DNA of 64,000 nucleotides from contig NZ_BMTU01000001.1 in the NCBI RefSeq assembly GCF_014649835.1, positions 558,001 to 622,000 of the forward strand, in the 5' to 3' direction. A model generated the notes under the pieces. That model was not told the DNA's origin. It saw nothing but the letters and a program-made list of their open reading frames with translations, and did not search any database. This document shows, one piece after another, positions 1-7,855 of the stretch. This DNA is from Streptomyces pilosus (GTDB lineage: Bacteria > Actinomycetota > Actinomycetes > Streptomycetales > Streptomycetaceae). The position numbers and the translations under genes were made by a program. Numbering within the stretch: position 1 is the first letter of the stretch; every line of letters begins with the position of its first letter.

Positions 1-1039
1 AGACCGCGCAGGTGGGCTCGTGGCCGCCGAGGGCGGCGACCGCCAGCAGCAGCGAGCCGGCCGTCCACGTGGTCAGCTCGCGCGGCCATATGGCGTCGTC
101 GTCGAAGACGTACCCCGTCCAGTACAGGCCGGTCTCCGGGTCGCGCAGGTGCCGGATGGACTGGAGCACCTCCAGCGCACGGTCGGACTCGCCCATCGCC
201 CACAGGGCCAGGGCGAGTTCGGCCGACTCGCCGCCGGTCACCCACGGGTTGGGCACCACGCAGCGCACCCCGAGGCCGGGCACGACGAAGCGCTCCCAGC
301 CCTCCTCGATGCGGGCCTTGGCCTCCGCGCCGGTGAGCGCGCCGCCGAGGACCGGGTAGTACCAGTCCATCGAGTAGCGGTCCTTGTCCAGGAACCGCTC
401 CGGGTGGTGCCGGATCGCGTGCCGCAGCGCGCCCGCCGCCAGCTCCCAGTCGGGCTGCGGCTCCTCGCGCTGCTCGGCGACGGCCAGTGCGCAGCGCAGC
501 GCGTGATGGACGGACGAGGAGCCGGTCAGCAGCGCGTCCGCGGTGGGCGTGCCGTCGTCGTCGCGCCGCCAGCCGATCTGCCCGCCGGGCTGCTGGAGTC
601 GCAGGACGAACTCCACGGCCGCGCACACGGTGGGCCACATGCGGTCCAGGAAGGTGTCGTCGCCGGTGGAGAGGTAGTGGTGCCACACCCCGACCGCGAT
701 GTAGGCGACGAAGTTGGTCTCCCGGCCCCGGTCGGTGATGTCGAGCGGGTCGCCGTCGGCGTACGCCGCGTACCAGGAGCCGTCCTCCAGCTGGTGACGG
801 GCCAGCCAGAGGTAGGCCCGCTCGGCGGCCTCGTACTCACCGGCGGTGTCCAGGGCCATCGCGGCCTCGACGTGGTCCCACGGGTCGAGGTGGTGCCCCC
901 GGAACCACGGGATCGCACCGTCCTCGCGCTGCACGGCGAGGATCCCGGCGACGGTCCCGGCGGCCTGGTCGGCGGTCAGCACACCGGGTAGGACGAGGTG
1001 TTCGGTCCGAGGAGTCCGGGGAGTCCTGGGGGTGGTCAC
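1..1039 (-). CDS. Prenyltransferase/squalene-cyclase-like (alpha/alpha) toroid protein, 3' end outside window
   Basis: The GTG start overlaps the stop of the upstream methyltransferase gene (GTGA), so the two are translationally coupled. About 346 codons are visible before the left edge. The protein is rich in Trp, with helical-hairpin repeats such as WLARHQLEDGSWY (residues 78-90), typical of (alpha/alpha)6 toroids: prenyltransferase, squalene cyclase and glucoamylase-like folds. I see no signal peptide. It is the last visible gene of a glycosyltransferase-methyltransferase-toroid operon, so a role in making or trimming a glycosylated, methylated product is inferred. The substrate cannot be read from sequence. 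Confidence 0.72.
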   Translation of the reverse strand, partial: MTTPRTPRTPRTEHLVLPGVLTADQAAGTVAGILAVQREDGAIPWFRGHHLDPWDHVEAAMALDTAGEYEAAERAYLWLARHQLEDGSWYAAYADGDPLDITDRGRETNFVAYIAVGVWHHYLSTGDDTFLDRMWPTVCAAVEFVLRLQQPGGQIGWRRDDDGTPTADALLTGSSSVHHALRCALAVAEQREEPQPDWELAAGALRHAIRHHPERFLDKDRYSMDWYYPVLGGALTGAEAKARIEEGWERFVVPGLGVRCVVPNPWVTGGESAELALALWAMGESDRALEVLQSIRHLRDPETGLYWTGYVFDDDAIWPRELTTWTAGSLLLAVAALGGHEPTCAV

Positions 1040-1782
1040 GTGGCGTCCGCCTCGGCCGCGGCACGCGGCAGGTGCGGCTTGGTGGCGTAGGCGACGAAGC
1101 TCTTGCCGATCACCGGGTTCAGCGCCCGCTCGGCGACCCGGGTGGCCAGCGGCTTCTTCATGATGTCCCAGACCAGCAGCTTGTGGTAGGCCCGGATCGG
1201 CAGCGCCTTGTCGTTGTCCACGCCGAAGGCGCACTTCAGCCACCAGTACGGCGAGTGCAGCGCGTGCGCGTGGTGGGTGCCGTACGGGCGCAGTCCCGCC
1301 TCGCGGATCTTCGCCAGCAGTTCGTCCGCCTTGTAGATGCGGATGTGGCCGCCCTCGACCTCGTGGTAGGCGTCGGAGAGGGTCCAGCAGACCTTCTCCG
1401 GTCCGTAGCGCGGCACGGTGACGGCGATGCGTCCGCCGGGCCTGAGCACGCGCACCATCTCGGCGAGCACGCCCTTGTCGTCGGGGATGTGCTCCATCAC
1501 CTCGGAGATGATGACGACGTCGAAGGACTCGTCCGGGAAGGGCAGGGCCAGCGCGTCGCCCTCCATCGCGGTGGCGGTGGCCCCGGCGGGCGCCTCCCCG
1601 GCCTCCTTCATCGCCGCGAACCACTTGGCGACCTCGCGGATCTCGTCGGCGTTCTGGTCCAGCGCCACGACCTGGGCACCGCGCCGGTAGCACTCGAAGG
1701 CGTGCCGGCCGGCCCCGCACCCGAGGTCCAGGACACGGTCGCCCGGGGCGAGCGGGAACCGGGAGAAGTCGACGGTCAGCAC
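1036..1782 (-). CDS. Class I SAM-dependent methyltransferase
   Basis: 248 aa with a Methyltransf_11-type Rossmann core. Motif I VLDLGCGAGRHAFE is at residues 17-30, an acidic post-I strand VALDQNADEI follows, and VVIISEVMEHIPD matches motif IV. A C-terminal segment near residues 195-225 is family-specific and may bind the acceptor. The GTG start lies 7 bases inside the end of the glycosyltransferase gene and the stop overlaps the next GTG, so all three genes should be co-transcribed and coupled. It probably methylates a glycoside or small metabolite; the acceptor is unknown. Confidence 0.85.
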   Translation of the reverse strand: MLTVDFSRFPLAPGDRVLDLGCGAGRHAFECYRRGAQVVALDQNADEIREVAKWFAAMKEAGEAPAGATATAMEGDALALPFPDESFDVVIISEVMEHIPDDKGVLAEMVRVLRPGGRIAVTVPRYGPEKVCWTLSDAYHEVEGGHIRIYKADELLAKIREAGLRPYGTHHAHALHSPYWWLKCAFGVDNDKALPIRAYHKLLVWDIMKKPLATRVAERALNPVIGKSFVAYATKPHLPRAAAEADAT

Positions 1783-3242
1783 GTGGCCCTGCTTTCGCGA
1801 TCGGAGGTGTCGGCCGCGGGCACGGGGACGGCGCCCGTGTCCGGGAGGGTGTCGGGGAGGACGTCCGCGCCGGCCGGGGCCGGGCGGTGCGCGGCGGGCT
1901 CGGCCGCGGGGACGGCGCCGGTGGCACGGCCCGCGCCGGATGCCGCGGTCGCCATGGCCTCGCGGTAGCGGGCCACCGTGCCCTCGGCGGCGCGCGCCCA
2001 GGTGAACTGCCGCAGTACCCGCTCGCGTCCGGCCGCCCCGAGGCGGGCCCGCAGCTCGGAGTCGCCCAGCAGCCGGGTCAGCGCGGCGGCCAGCGCCCCG
2101 GCGTCACCGGGCGGAACGGCCAGGCAGGTCTCGCCGTCCCGTCCGGCGACCTCGGGGATCGCGCCGCCGGTCGTGGCGACCAGGGGGGTGCCGGTGGCCA
2201 TGGCCTCGGCGGCGGGCAGGGAGAAGCCCTCGTACAGCGACGGCACGCAGGCGACCTGCGCCGACCGCACCAGGTCGACCAGTTCGGCGTCCGAGATGCC
2301 CTTGACGAACTCCACGGCGCCTTCGAGGCCGTACCGCTCCACCGCCTGGGCGACCGGCCCCTCCGCGGGCCGTTTGCCGACCACGACGAGGTGGGCGCCG
2401 GGCTGCTCGGCCCGCACCTTTGCCAGCGCCTCGACGAGGAAGACCAGTCCCTTCAGCGGCACGTCCGCGCTGGAGGTGGTCACGATCCGGCCCGGTACGA
2501 CCGCCACCGACGGGTCGGGCGAGAACAGGTCGGTGTCGGCGCCGATGTGGACGACGTGGATGCGGTCCTGCCGCACGCCGAGGTCCTCGATGATCTCCTG
2601 GCGGGAGGTGCCGGAGACGGTGAGCACGGACGGCAGCCGGCGCGCCACCCGCTTCTGCATCCGGGTGAAGGCGTACCAGCGGCGCACCGAGAGGCGCCGC
2701 TGCCACGTCCCGGCGGCGTCCAGTTCGAGGCGCCGGTCGACGGTGATGGGGTGGTGGATGGTCGTCACCAGGGGCGCGCCGACGTCGCCGAGCAGGCCGT
2801 AGCCGAGCGTCTGGTTGTCGTGGACGACGTCGAAGTCGCCGCGCCGGGCGCGCAGATGGCGGCGGGCGCGCAGGGAGAACGTCAGCGGTTCGGGGAAGCC
2901 ACCGGTCCACATCGTGCCGACCTCGAGCGCGTCGATCCAGTCGCGGTACTCGTCGCGCTTCGGCGTGCGGAAGGGGTCCGGCTGGCGGTAGAGGTCGAGG
3001 CTGGGCAGCTCGGTGAGGCCCAGCCCGTCGTAGCCCTCGTCGAGCACGGCGTAGGGCTGGGCGCCGATCACCTCGACGCGGTGTCCCAGGCGGGCGAGTT
3101 CGCGGGAGAGGTGGCGCACGTAGACGCCCTGGCCGCCGCAGAACGGGTTGCCCTTGTAGGTGAGGAGTGCGATCCGGAGCGGTCGCAAGCCGTCGGATGC
3201 GGGGCCCGCCGAAGGCCCGGCCTGACTGGCCTCAGCGGTCAC
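1776..3242 (-). CDS. Glycosyltransferase family 4 (GT-B fold)
   Basis: 488 aa from a GTG start. The N-terminal domain begins LRIALLTYKGNPFCGGQGVYVRHL, the Gly-rich acceptor-side loop of GT4 enzymes. The C-terminal nucleotide-sugar domain has the YEGFSLPAAEAMATGTP signature with the two spaced glutamates (E-x7-E) that bind the donor, followed by PLVATTGGAIPEV. The last 60 residues are Ala/Pro-rich and probably disordered. It is the first gene of a three-gene leftward operon and is divergent from a KstR-like regulator, with a KstR-type operator between. Cytoplasmic or membrane-peripheral; donor and acceptor unknown. Confidence 0.88.
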   Translation of the reverse strand: MTAEASQAGPSAGPASDGLRPLRIALLTYKGNPFCGGQGVYVRHLSRELARLGHRVEVIGAQPYAVLDEGYDGLGLTELPSLDLYRQPDPFRTPKRDEYRDWIDALEVGTMWTGGFPEPLTFSLRARRHLRARRGDFDVVHDNQTLGYGLLGDVGAPLVTTIHHPITVDRRLELDAAGTWQRRLSVRRWYAFTRMQKRVARRLPSVLTVSGTSRQEIIEDLGVRQDRIHVVHIGADTDLFSPDPSVAVVPGRIVTTSSADVPLKGLVFLVEALAKVRAEQPGAHLVVVGKRPAEGPVAQAVERYGLEGAVEFVKGISDAELVDLVRSAQVACVPSLYEGFSLPAAEAMATGTPLVATTGGAIPEVAGRDGETCLAVPPGDAGALAAALTRLLGDSELRARLGAAGRERVLRQFTWARAAEGTVARYREAMATAASGAGRATGAVPAAEPAAHRPAPAGADVLPDTLPDTGAVPVPAADTSDRESRATC

Positions 3243-3295
3243 TCTGGGCCCCCTTCTCCTGCACTGTCCCGCGAGATTACGCCGGGACGCCGATC

Positions 3296-3309
3296 TAGAA
3301 CAAGTTTCA
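3296..3309. promoter_or_regulatory. Candidate KstR-type operator
   Basis: TAGAACAAGTTTCA matches the pattern TNNAACNNGTTNNA recalled for the mycobacterial KstR regulon at every fixed position. It lies 54 bases before the glycosyltransferase start and 139 bases before the divergent kstR-like start, so it could serve autoregulation, control of the glycosyltransferase operon, or both. Binding is inferred, not shown. Confidence 0.55.
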
Positions 3310-3447
3310 GAGTTGATCGTCTGGAGGATCCGAATCTACCGGCAGGTAGGGATGCCGGGAGCAGTGGATCAGGTGATTCACGCCACGGCGGACGGCGTGC
3401 CATGCTGTCCGACCATCGACCCTCACCGACTGTCACGGACGGGACCC

Positions 3448-4170
3448 ATGCCCGCGGAAGGCAACAGCACCGAGGCGGCGGGGGCCGGCGGGCCGGCGCG
3501 ACCGGAGGCCGGCACCACGCGCACCGCCCCCGCTCCCCCGCGCACGCCCCGCGCCGCCCCGCGCCCCGACCCGGCCTCCCCTCTCACCGAGCGGCAGGAG
3601 GCGCGCCGGCGCCGCATCCTCCAGACGTGCGCCCAACTGGCCGGCCGGGGCGGCTTCGACGCGGTGCAGATGCGTGAGGTCGCCGAGTCCTCGCAGGTCG
3701 CGCTGGGGACGCTGTACCGGTACTTCCCGTCCAAGATCCACCTGCTGGTCGCGACGATGCAGGACCAGCTGGAGCACATGCACGGAACGCTCCGGAGGAA
3801 CCCCCCGGCCGGCGACACCGCCGCCGAGCGGGTGGCGGAGACCCTGATGCGGGCCTTCCGGGCCCTCCGGCGCGATCCGCAGCTCGCCGACGCGATGGTG
3901 CGCGCCCTGACCTTCGCGGACCGCAGCGTGAGCGCGGAGGTGGACCAGGTCTCCCGGCAGACCACGATGATCATCCTGGACGCCATGGGGCTGACCGACC
4001 CGACGCCGGAGCAGCTCTCGGCGGTCCGCGTCATCGAGCACACCTGGCACTCGGCGCTGATCACCTGGCTGTCGGGCCGCGCCTCCATCGCGCAGGTCGG
4101 GGCCGACATCGAGACGGCGTGCCGCCTGGTGGACCTGACGGCCCCGCGGGCCGCCTCCGGCGACTGCTGA
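3448..4170 (+). CDS. kstR: TetR-family regulator, KstR-like
   Basis: 240 aa from ATG 3448; an upstream in-frame TTG at 3313 is possible but gives an unlikely leader. A Pro/Ala-rich tail (about 45 residues) precedes a TetR DNA-binding domain with VALGTLYRYFPSKIHLLV as the HTH-plus-helix-4 signature. The ligand domain contains RDPQLADAMVRALTFADRS followed by EVDQV, very like the remembered KstR stretch (MTRAYVFAD..SEVDQV). Mycobacterial KstR represses sterol and lipid catabolism and is released by acyl-CoA-type sterol intermediates. Here the neighbours are a glycosyltransferase operon and a B12 uptake operon, not sterol genes, so the regulon may differ or lie elsewhere. Confidence 0.78.
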   Translation: MPAEGNSTEAAGAGGPARPEAGTTRTAPAPPRTPRAAPRPDPASPLTERQEARRRRILQTCAQLAGRGGFDAVQMREVAESSQVALGTLYRYFPSKIHLLVATMQDQLEHMHGTLRRNPPAGDTAAERVAETLMRAFRALRRDPQLADAMVRALTFADRSVSAEVDQVSRQTTMIILDAMGLTDPTPEQLSAVRVIEHTWHSALITWLSGRASIAQVGADIETACRLVDLTAPRAASGDC

Positions 4171-4503
4171 GACGACCGCGCGACCGAGCCGAAGCCTTCG
4201 ACACTGTGCGACGGCTCACCCACCCGGGACGGCGGCGGCACCGTCATGACCGTCCGCTCCAGCCGGAACGGATCCCCGGCGGCCGGGGCGTCCGCCAGCT
4301 GCGGCTTCACCGTGAACGGCGGCAACACGCCTCCGCCGCAGGTCGGCGTCTGCACGGCCTCCTGACCCGGACCGCGCCGCCCCGCACGGGCCCGCACCCG
4401 CAGTCCCCCGCCCGGGCAGTGCGGGTGTGGGCCACGTCCCGTCGCTCCCGTGACCTCCGTCACCTCATGCCCCCACCCCCGTTCCCCCCTCCCCCGGCCA
4501 CCC
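4171..4503. other. Intergenic, no gene seen
   Basis: 333 bases between the kstR-like stop and the promoter of the cobalamin operon. Open frames here on both strands lack start signals and recognisable protein content, and the last 50 bases are C-rich. I see no convincing terminator or repeat. Confidence 0.5.
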
Positions 4504-4532
4504 CTGACCCCCTCCTTACGGGCGGGTAGAGT
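4504..4532 (+). promoter_or_regulatory. Probable promoter of the cobalamin operon
   Basis: A CTGACC element at 4504-4509 and a TAGAGT -10 at 4527-4532 are separated by 17 bases, a reasonable match to the Streptomyces HrdB-type promoter. Transcription would start near 4539, just ahead of the riboswitch. Confidence 0.5.
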
Positions 4533-4540
4533 GGCGGCGT

Positions 4541-4645
4541 CGTCATCACACCCGTACGGGGGGAAGCCGGTGCAATTCCGGCGCTGACCCGCAACCGTGA
4601 ACCGTCCGCCGAGAGGCCGGGACGGTGAGCCGGACTGCCCCACAC
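4541..4645 (+). ncRNA. Cobalamin riboswitch (AdoCbl/B12 element)
   Basis: The conserved blocks occur in order: GGAAGCCGGTGCAATTCCGG (a core helix with its TGCAATTCC loop), GCTGACCCGCAACCGTGA, then a variable stem and the B12 box GAGCCGGACTGCC. Such elements normally switch off cobalamin uptake or synthesis genes when the vitamin is plentiful. The five-gene ECF transporter operon follows. The downstream hairpin at 4663-4689 may be the expression platform. Confidence 0.93.
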
Positions 4646-4662
4646 GGTTCGTGACCGGCTCA

Positions 4663-4689
4663 CGTGCCCGGCAGTCCCGCCGGGGCACG
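4663..4689 (+). promoter_or_regulatory. Hairpin downstream of riboswitch, possible expression platform
   Basis: GTGCCCGGC can pair with GCCGGGGCAC across a 6-base loop (one bulged G). It sits between the aptamer and the ribosome binding site AGGGAGAGG. It has no T-run, so translation control or Rho-type termination is more likely than intrinsic termination. Not tested by folding. Confidence 0.4.
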
Positions 4690-4771
4690 GGCACCGTCGA
4701 GGTATACGGAGCCGAGCCGCCGGGGTGTCCCGCGCTGCCCGGCCCTCTTCAGGGAGAGGCACCCGCCGATC

Positions 4772-5989
4772 ATGATTGTCCGCCGCAGCGCAGCGGTTCT
4801 GGCCGCCGTCGCCGTGATCGGCGCCGCCGCACCGGCCGCCGCCGCACCGTCCCCGTCGCCGTCCCGGCCGGCCCTGCCCTCCGCCCTCTACGGCGAGGGC
4901 GACCCCCAGTACGACGGCGTCTGGCGCCAGTCCCTGGCCCTGCTCGCGCAGCACACGGCCGGCGTCGCGCCGCCGAAGGCCGCCGTCGACTGGCTGACCG
5001 GGCAGCAGTGCGCCGACGGCTCCTTCGCCCCCTACCGCGCCGACACCGCGAAGGCCTGCGACGCCACGACGACGGTCGACACCAACCAGACCGCCGCCGC
5101 CGTCCAGGCGCTCGCCGCGCTCGGCGGCCACGACGCCGTGACCGACAAGGCCGTCGGCTGGCTGAAGTCCGTACAGAACAAGGACGGAGGCTGGGGCTAC
5201 GTCGCGGGCGGCGCCAGTGACACCAACTCCACCTCGGTCGTCGTCGGCGCCCTCGCGGCCGCCGGCGAGAAGCCCGCCGAGGTGAAGAAGGACGGCAGGT
5301 CCCCCTACGACGCCCTGCTGGGGCTCACGCTGCCCTGCGAGGGCGACGGCGCGGGCGCGTTCGCCTTCCAGCCGGGCAAGAAGGGCGAGCTGACCGCCAA
5401 CGCGGACGCGACGGCGGCGGGCGTGCTCGGCTCGCTCGGCGCGGGCCTGGCCGCCGGCCCCGGCAAGGGCGGGCAGGCGGACGCCGCCTGTGCCGAGGCG
5501 GACAGCCCCGGGCAGGCCGCCGCCAACGGTGCCGCGTACCTCACCGACGCCCTCGCCGAGGGCGGCCACCTCGTCTCCGCCCTCCCGGGCGCCGAGGACC
5601 AGCCCGACTACGGGAACACGGCCGACGCGGTCGTCGCCCTCGCCGCACAGGGCTCCACCGAGCAGGCCCGCAGGTCCGCGGCCTGGCTGGAGAAGAACGC
5701 CGCCGGCTGGGCGGCGCAGAGCGGTCCCGCCGCCTACGCCCAGCTGATCCTCGCCGCGCACGCGACGGGCGCCGACCCGCGCGCCTTCGGCGGCACGGAC
5801 CTGGTCGAGCGGCTGACGGCGACGGGGCCCGCCCCCGAGAAGACCACCGGCACCGAGAAGGCCGACGAGGAGAAGAAGGACGACTCCGGCCCGGGCTTCG
5901 GTGTCTGGTGGTTCGTCGGCGTCTGCCTGATCGCCGGCATCGGCATCGGCTTCCTCTTCAGCGGCCGCGCGAAGAAGCGGCAGCCGTGA
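4772..5989 (+). CDS. Membrane-anchored alpha/alpha-toroid surface protein of the cobalamin operon
   Basis: 405 aa from ATG 4772, with AGGGAGAGG about 13 bases upstream. It has a signal peptide (cleavage near APAAAA, residues 20-26), then prenyltransferase/squalene-oxidase-type repeats such as WLTGQQCADGSFAPY and WLKSVQNKDGGWGYV. An acidic/Lys linker, one C-terminal membrane helix (FGVWWFVGVCLIAGIGIGF) and a basic tail KKRQP follow. The topology is a cell-surface domain tethered by its C-terminus. Intrinsic factor and transcobalamin use the same fold to bind B12, so a role in catching cobalamin for the downstream ECF transporter is a fair inference. It lies directly under the riboswitch, and its stop overlaps the next GTG. 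Confidence 0.75.
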   Translation: MIVRRSAAVLAAVAVIGAAAPAAAAPSPSPSRPALPSALYGEGDPQYDGVWRQSLALLAQHTAGVAPPKAAVDWLTGQQCADGSFAPYRADTAKACDATTTVDTNQTAAAVQALAALGGHDAVTDKAVGWLKSVQNKDGGWGYVAGGASDTNSTSVVVGALAAAGEKPAEVKKDGRSPYDALLGLTLPCEGDGAGAFAFQPGKKGELTANADATAAGVLGSLGAGLAAGPGKGGQADAACAEADSPGQAAANGAAYLTDALAEGGHLVSALPGAEDQPDYGNTADAVVALAAQGSTEQARRSAAWLEKNAAGWAAQSGPAAYAQLILAAHATGADPRAFGGTDLVERLTATGPAPEKTTGTEKADEEKKDDSGPGFGVWWFVGVCLIAGIGIGFLFSGRAKKRQP

Positions 5990-6627
5990 TCCGCCGGGCC
6001 GCCCTGCTGTTCCTGGCCGCGCTGCTGCCCCTCCTGGCGGGCGCGGGCCAGGCCCAGGCCGTCGGCTACCGCTACTGGTCCTTCTGGGAGCAGGACGGCA
6101 CGGCGTGGACGTATGCCACCCAGGGCCCGTCCCTCGCCCGCCCCTCGGACGGCGACGTCCACGGCTTCCGCTTCTCCGTCAGCGAGGACTCCGGCGACGC
6201 GGCGAAGCCCCGGGGCACCGCGGACTTCGGCACCATCTGCGCCGGGACCCCGGCGAAGGACGGCACGAAGCGCGTGGCCCTGGTCATCGACTTCGGCACC
6301 CCCGCCGACGCCCCGTCCGGCGAGACCCCGCCGGCCGGCCGCACGGCCTGTGCGCAGGTGGCCGAGGACGCCAGCACGGCGGAGGCCCTCGCCGCGGTCG
6401 CCAAGCCCCTGCGCTACGACTCCAACGCCCTGCTGTGCGCGATATCGGGCTACCCGGAGAAGGGCTGCGGGGAGCAGGTCGCGGCGGAGAGGTCCGCCCC
6501 CGCGCCCGCCGAGCCCGGCGAGGCCGAGTCGGACGGCTCCGGCCCGTCGGTGGGCCTGGTCGCGGGGCTCGCCGTGGTCGTCCTGCTGGGGGCGGCGGCG
6601 ATCTGGCAGGCCCGCCGCCGTGCCTGA
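5986..6627 (+). CDS. SCO2322-family secreted, C-terminally anchored protein
   Basis: 213 aa; the GTG start overlaps the previous stop (GTGA), fixing the start. It has a signal peptide (LLFLAALLPLLAGAGQAQA), then an extracellular domain beginning GYRYWSFWEQDG with three or four cysteines likely in disulfides. One C-terminal helix (GLVAGLAVVVLLGAAAIW) and a basic end RRRA follow. It is recognised as the family named after S. coelicolor SCO2322; function is unknown. The same anchoring layout as the preceding toroid protein, plus coupling, suggests that the two form a surface complex. Confidence 0.78.
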   Translation: MIRRAALLFLAALLPLLAGAGQAQAVGYRYWSFWEQDGTAWTYATQGPSLARPSDGDVHGFRFSVSEDSGDAAKPRGTADFGTICAGTPAKDGTKRVALVIDFGTPADAPSGETPPAGRTACAQVAEDASTAEALAAVAKPLRYDSNALLCAISGYPEKGCGEQVAAERSAPAPAEPGEAESDGSGPSVGLVAGLAVVVLLGAAAIWQARRRA

Positions 6628-7855
6628 GGGGCGCGACCGCGCCCGCCCGCGCCGCCGGGGCGGCGCGGGCGGGCGGTGGGGGTCCTGGGGGTCCCCCCGT
6701 TCCGGGAACGGGGGAGGCGCCCTGCGGGCGCCGGACGGCACGGCCGTCCCCGTCCACGCGCCGCGGCCCCCCGCGGCCCTGCACCCCGGCGCCTGGTGGC
6801 TGTGGGCGCTGGCCCTCGGCACCGCCGCGACCCGCACCACCAACCCCCTGCTCCTCACCCTCCTCATCGCCACCTCCGCCTACGTCGTGGCGGTCCGCCG
6901 TCCCCACACTCCCTGGTCCCGCTCCTACGGCGCCTTCGTCAAGCTCGCCGCCGCGGTCATCCTGATCCGCCTCGCCTTCGCGGTGGTCCTCGGCTCCCCC
7001 ATCCCCGGCGCCCACACCGTGCTCACCCTCCCCGAGGTGCCCCTCCCCGACTGGGCCCAGGGCATCCGCCTCGGCGGCCGGGTCACCGCGGAGGCGCTCA
7101 CCTTCGCCCTGTACGACGCCCTCCGCCTGGCGGCCCTCCTCATCTGCGTGGGCGCCGCGAACGCGCTCGCCAACCCCTCCCGCCTCCTCAAGTCCCTCCC
7201 GGGCGCCCTGTACGAGATGGGGGTGGCGGTGGTCGTGGCCCTCACCTTCGCCCCCCACCTGATCGCGGACGTGCGGCGCCTGCGCGCCGCCCGCCGTCTG
7301 CGCGGCCGTCCCGACAAGGGCGTACGGGGACTCCTCCAGGTGGGACTCCCGGTCCTGGAGGGGGCGTTGGAGCGCTCGGTCGCGCTCGCCGCGGCGATGG
7401 ACGCGCGCGGCTACGGCCGGACCGCCGCCGTCCCGCCCGCCGTGCGCCGCACGACCGCCGCCCTCACCCTCGGCGGTCTGCTCGGCGTCTGCGCCGGGAC
7501 GTACGGACTCCTCACCGCCGAGGGCGGCAGCTACGGCGTGCCCGTCCTCCTCGCCGGAGTGGCCGCCGCCCTCGCCGGACTGTGGCTCGGCGGCCGCCGC
7601 ACCCTGCGCACCCGCTACCGCCCGGACGCCTGGGACGCCCGGGCCTGGCTGGTCACCGCGTCCGGGGCCGCCGTGGCCGCCCTCCTCACCCTCGCCGCCT
7701 CCCGTGACCCGGCGGCCCTGAACCCGGGCGTGGTGCCGCTCGTCGCACCCACCCTCCCCCTGTGGCCGGCGGCAGCGGTCCTGATCGGCCTGCTCCCCGC
7801 CTTCCTCACCCCCGCCCCCGAGACGCCGCACACCCGCAAGGAGCCGACGACGTGA
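6620..7855 (+). CDS. ECF transporter T component (CbiQ/EcfT)
   Basis: 411 aa from GTG 6620, overlapping the previous stop by 8 bases; the first 40 Gly/Arg-rich residues make the start less certain. Six or more hydrophobic helices surround the conserved coupling helices. The signature AAAMDARGYGR matches the Ala-Arg-Gly motif by which T components contact the ATPase. The C-terminal third has extra membrane helices compared with short EcfT proteins. It couples ATP hydrolysis by the next gene to substrate passage through the S component encoded two genes downstream. Confidence 0.85.
   Translation: MPEGRDRARPRRRGGAGGRWGSWGSPRSGNGGGALRAPDGTAVPVHAPRPPAALHPGAWWLWALALGTAATRTTNPLLLTLLIATSAYVVAVRRPHTPWSRSYGAFVKLAAAVILIRLAFAVVLGSPIPGAHTVLTLPEVPLPDWAQGIRLGGRVTAEALTFALYDALRLAALLICVGAANALANPSRLLKSLPGALYEMGVAVVVALTFAPHLIADVRRLRAARRLRGRPDKGVRGLLQVGLPVLEGALERSVALAAAMDARGYGRTAAVPPAVRRTTAALTLGGLLGVCAGTYGLLTAEGGSYGVPVLLAGVAAALAGLWLGGRRTLRTRYRPDAWDARAWLVTASGAAVAALLTLAASRDPAALNPGVVPLVAPTLPLWPAAAVLIGLLPAFLTPAPETPHTRKEPTT

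Noticed and set aside
3423..4694. Long open frame on the minus strand across the kstR-like gene and cobalamin leader
   Set aside because: Covers a recognised gene and a riboswitch, has Arg/Gly-rich content without domains, and is explained by GC-rich codon bias.
4460..5761. Long minus-strand frame opposite the toroid gene
   Set aside because: Low-complexity Gly/Arg/Val protein antisense to a clear exported protein with ribosome binding site and riboswitch.
1..5989. Link between the two alpha/alpha toroid proteins on either side of the kstR-like gene
   Set aside because: One is cytoplasmic and the other exported and anchored, operons differ and no close similarity was seen; probably coincidence.
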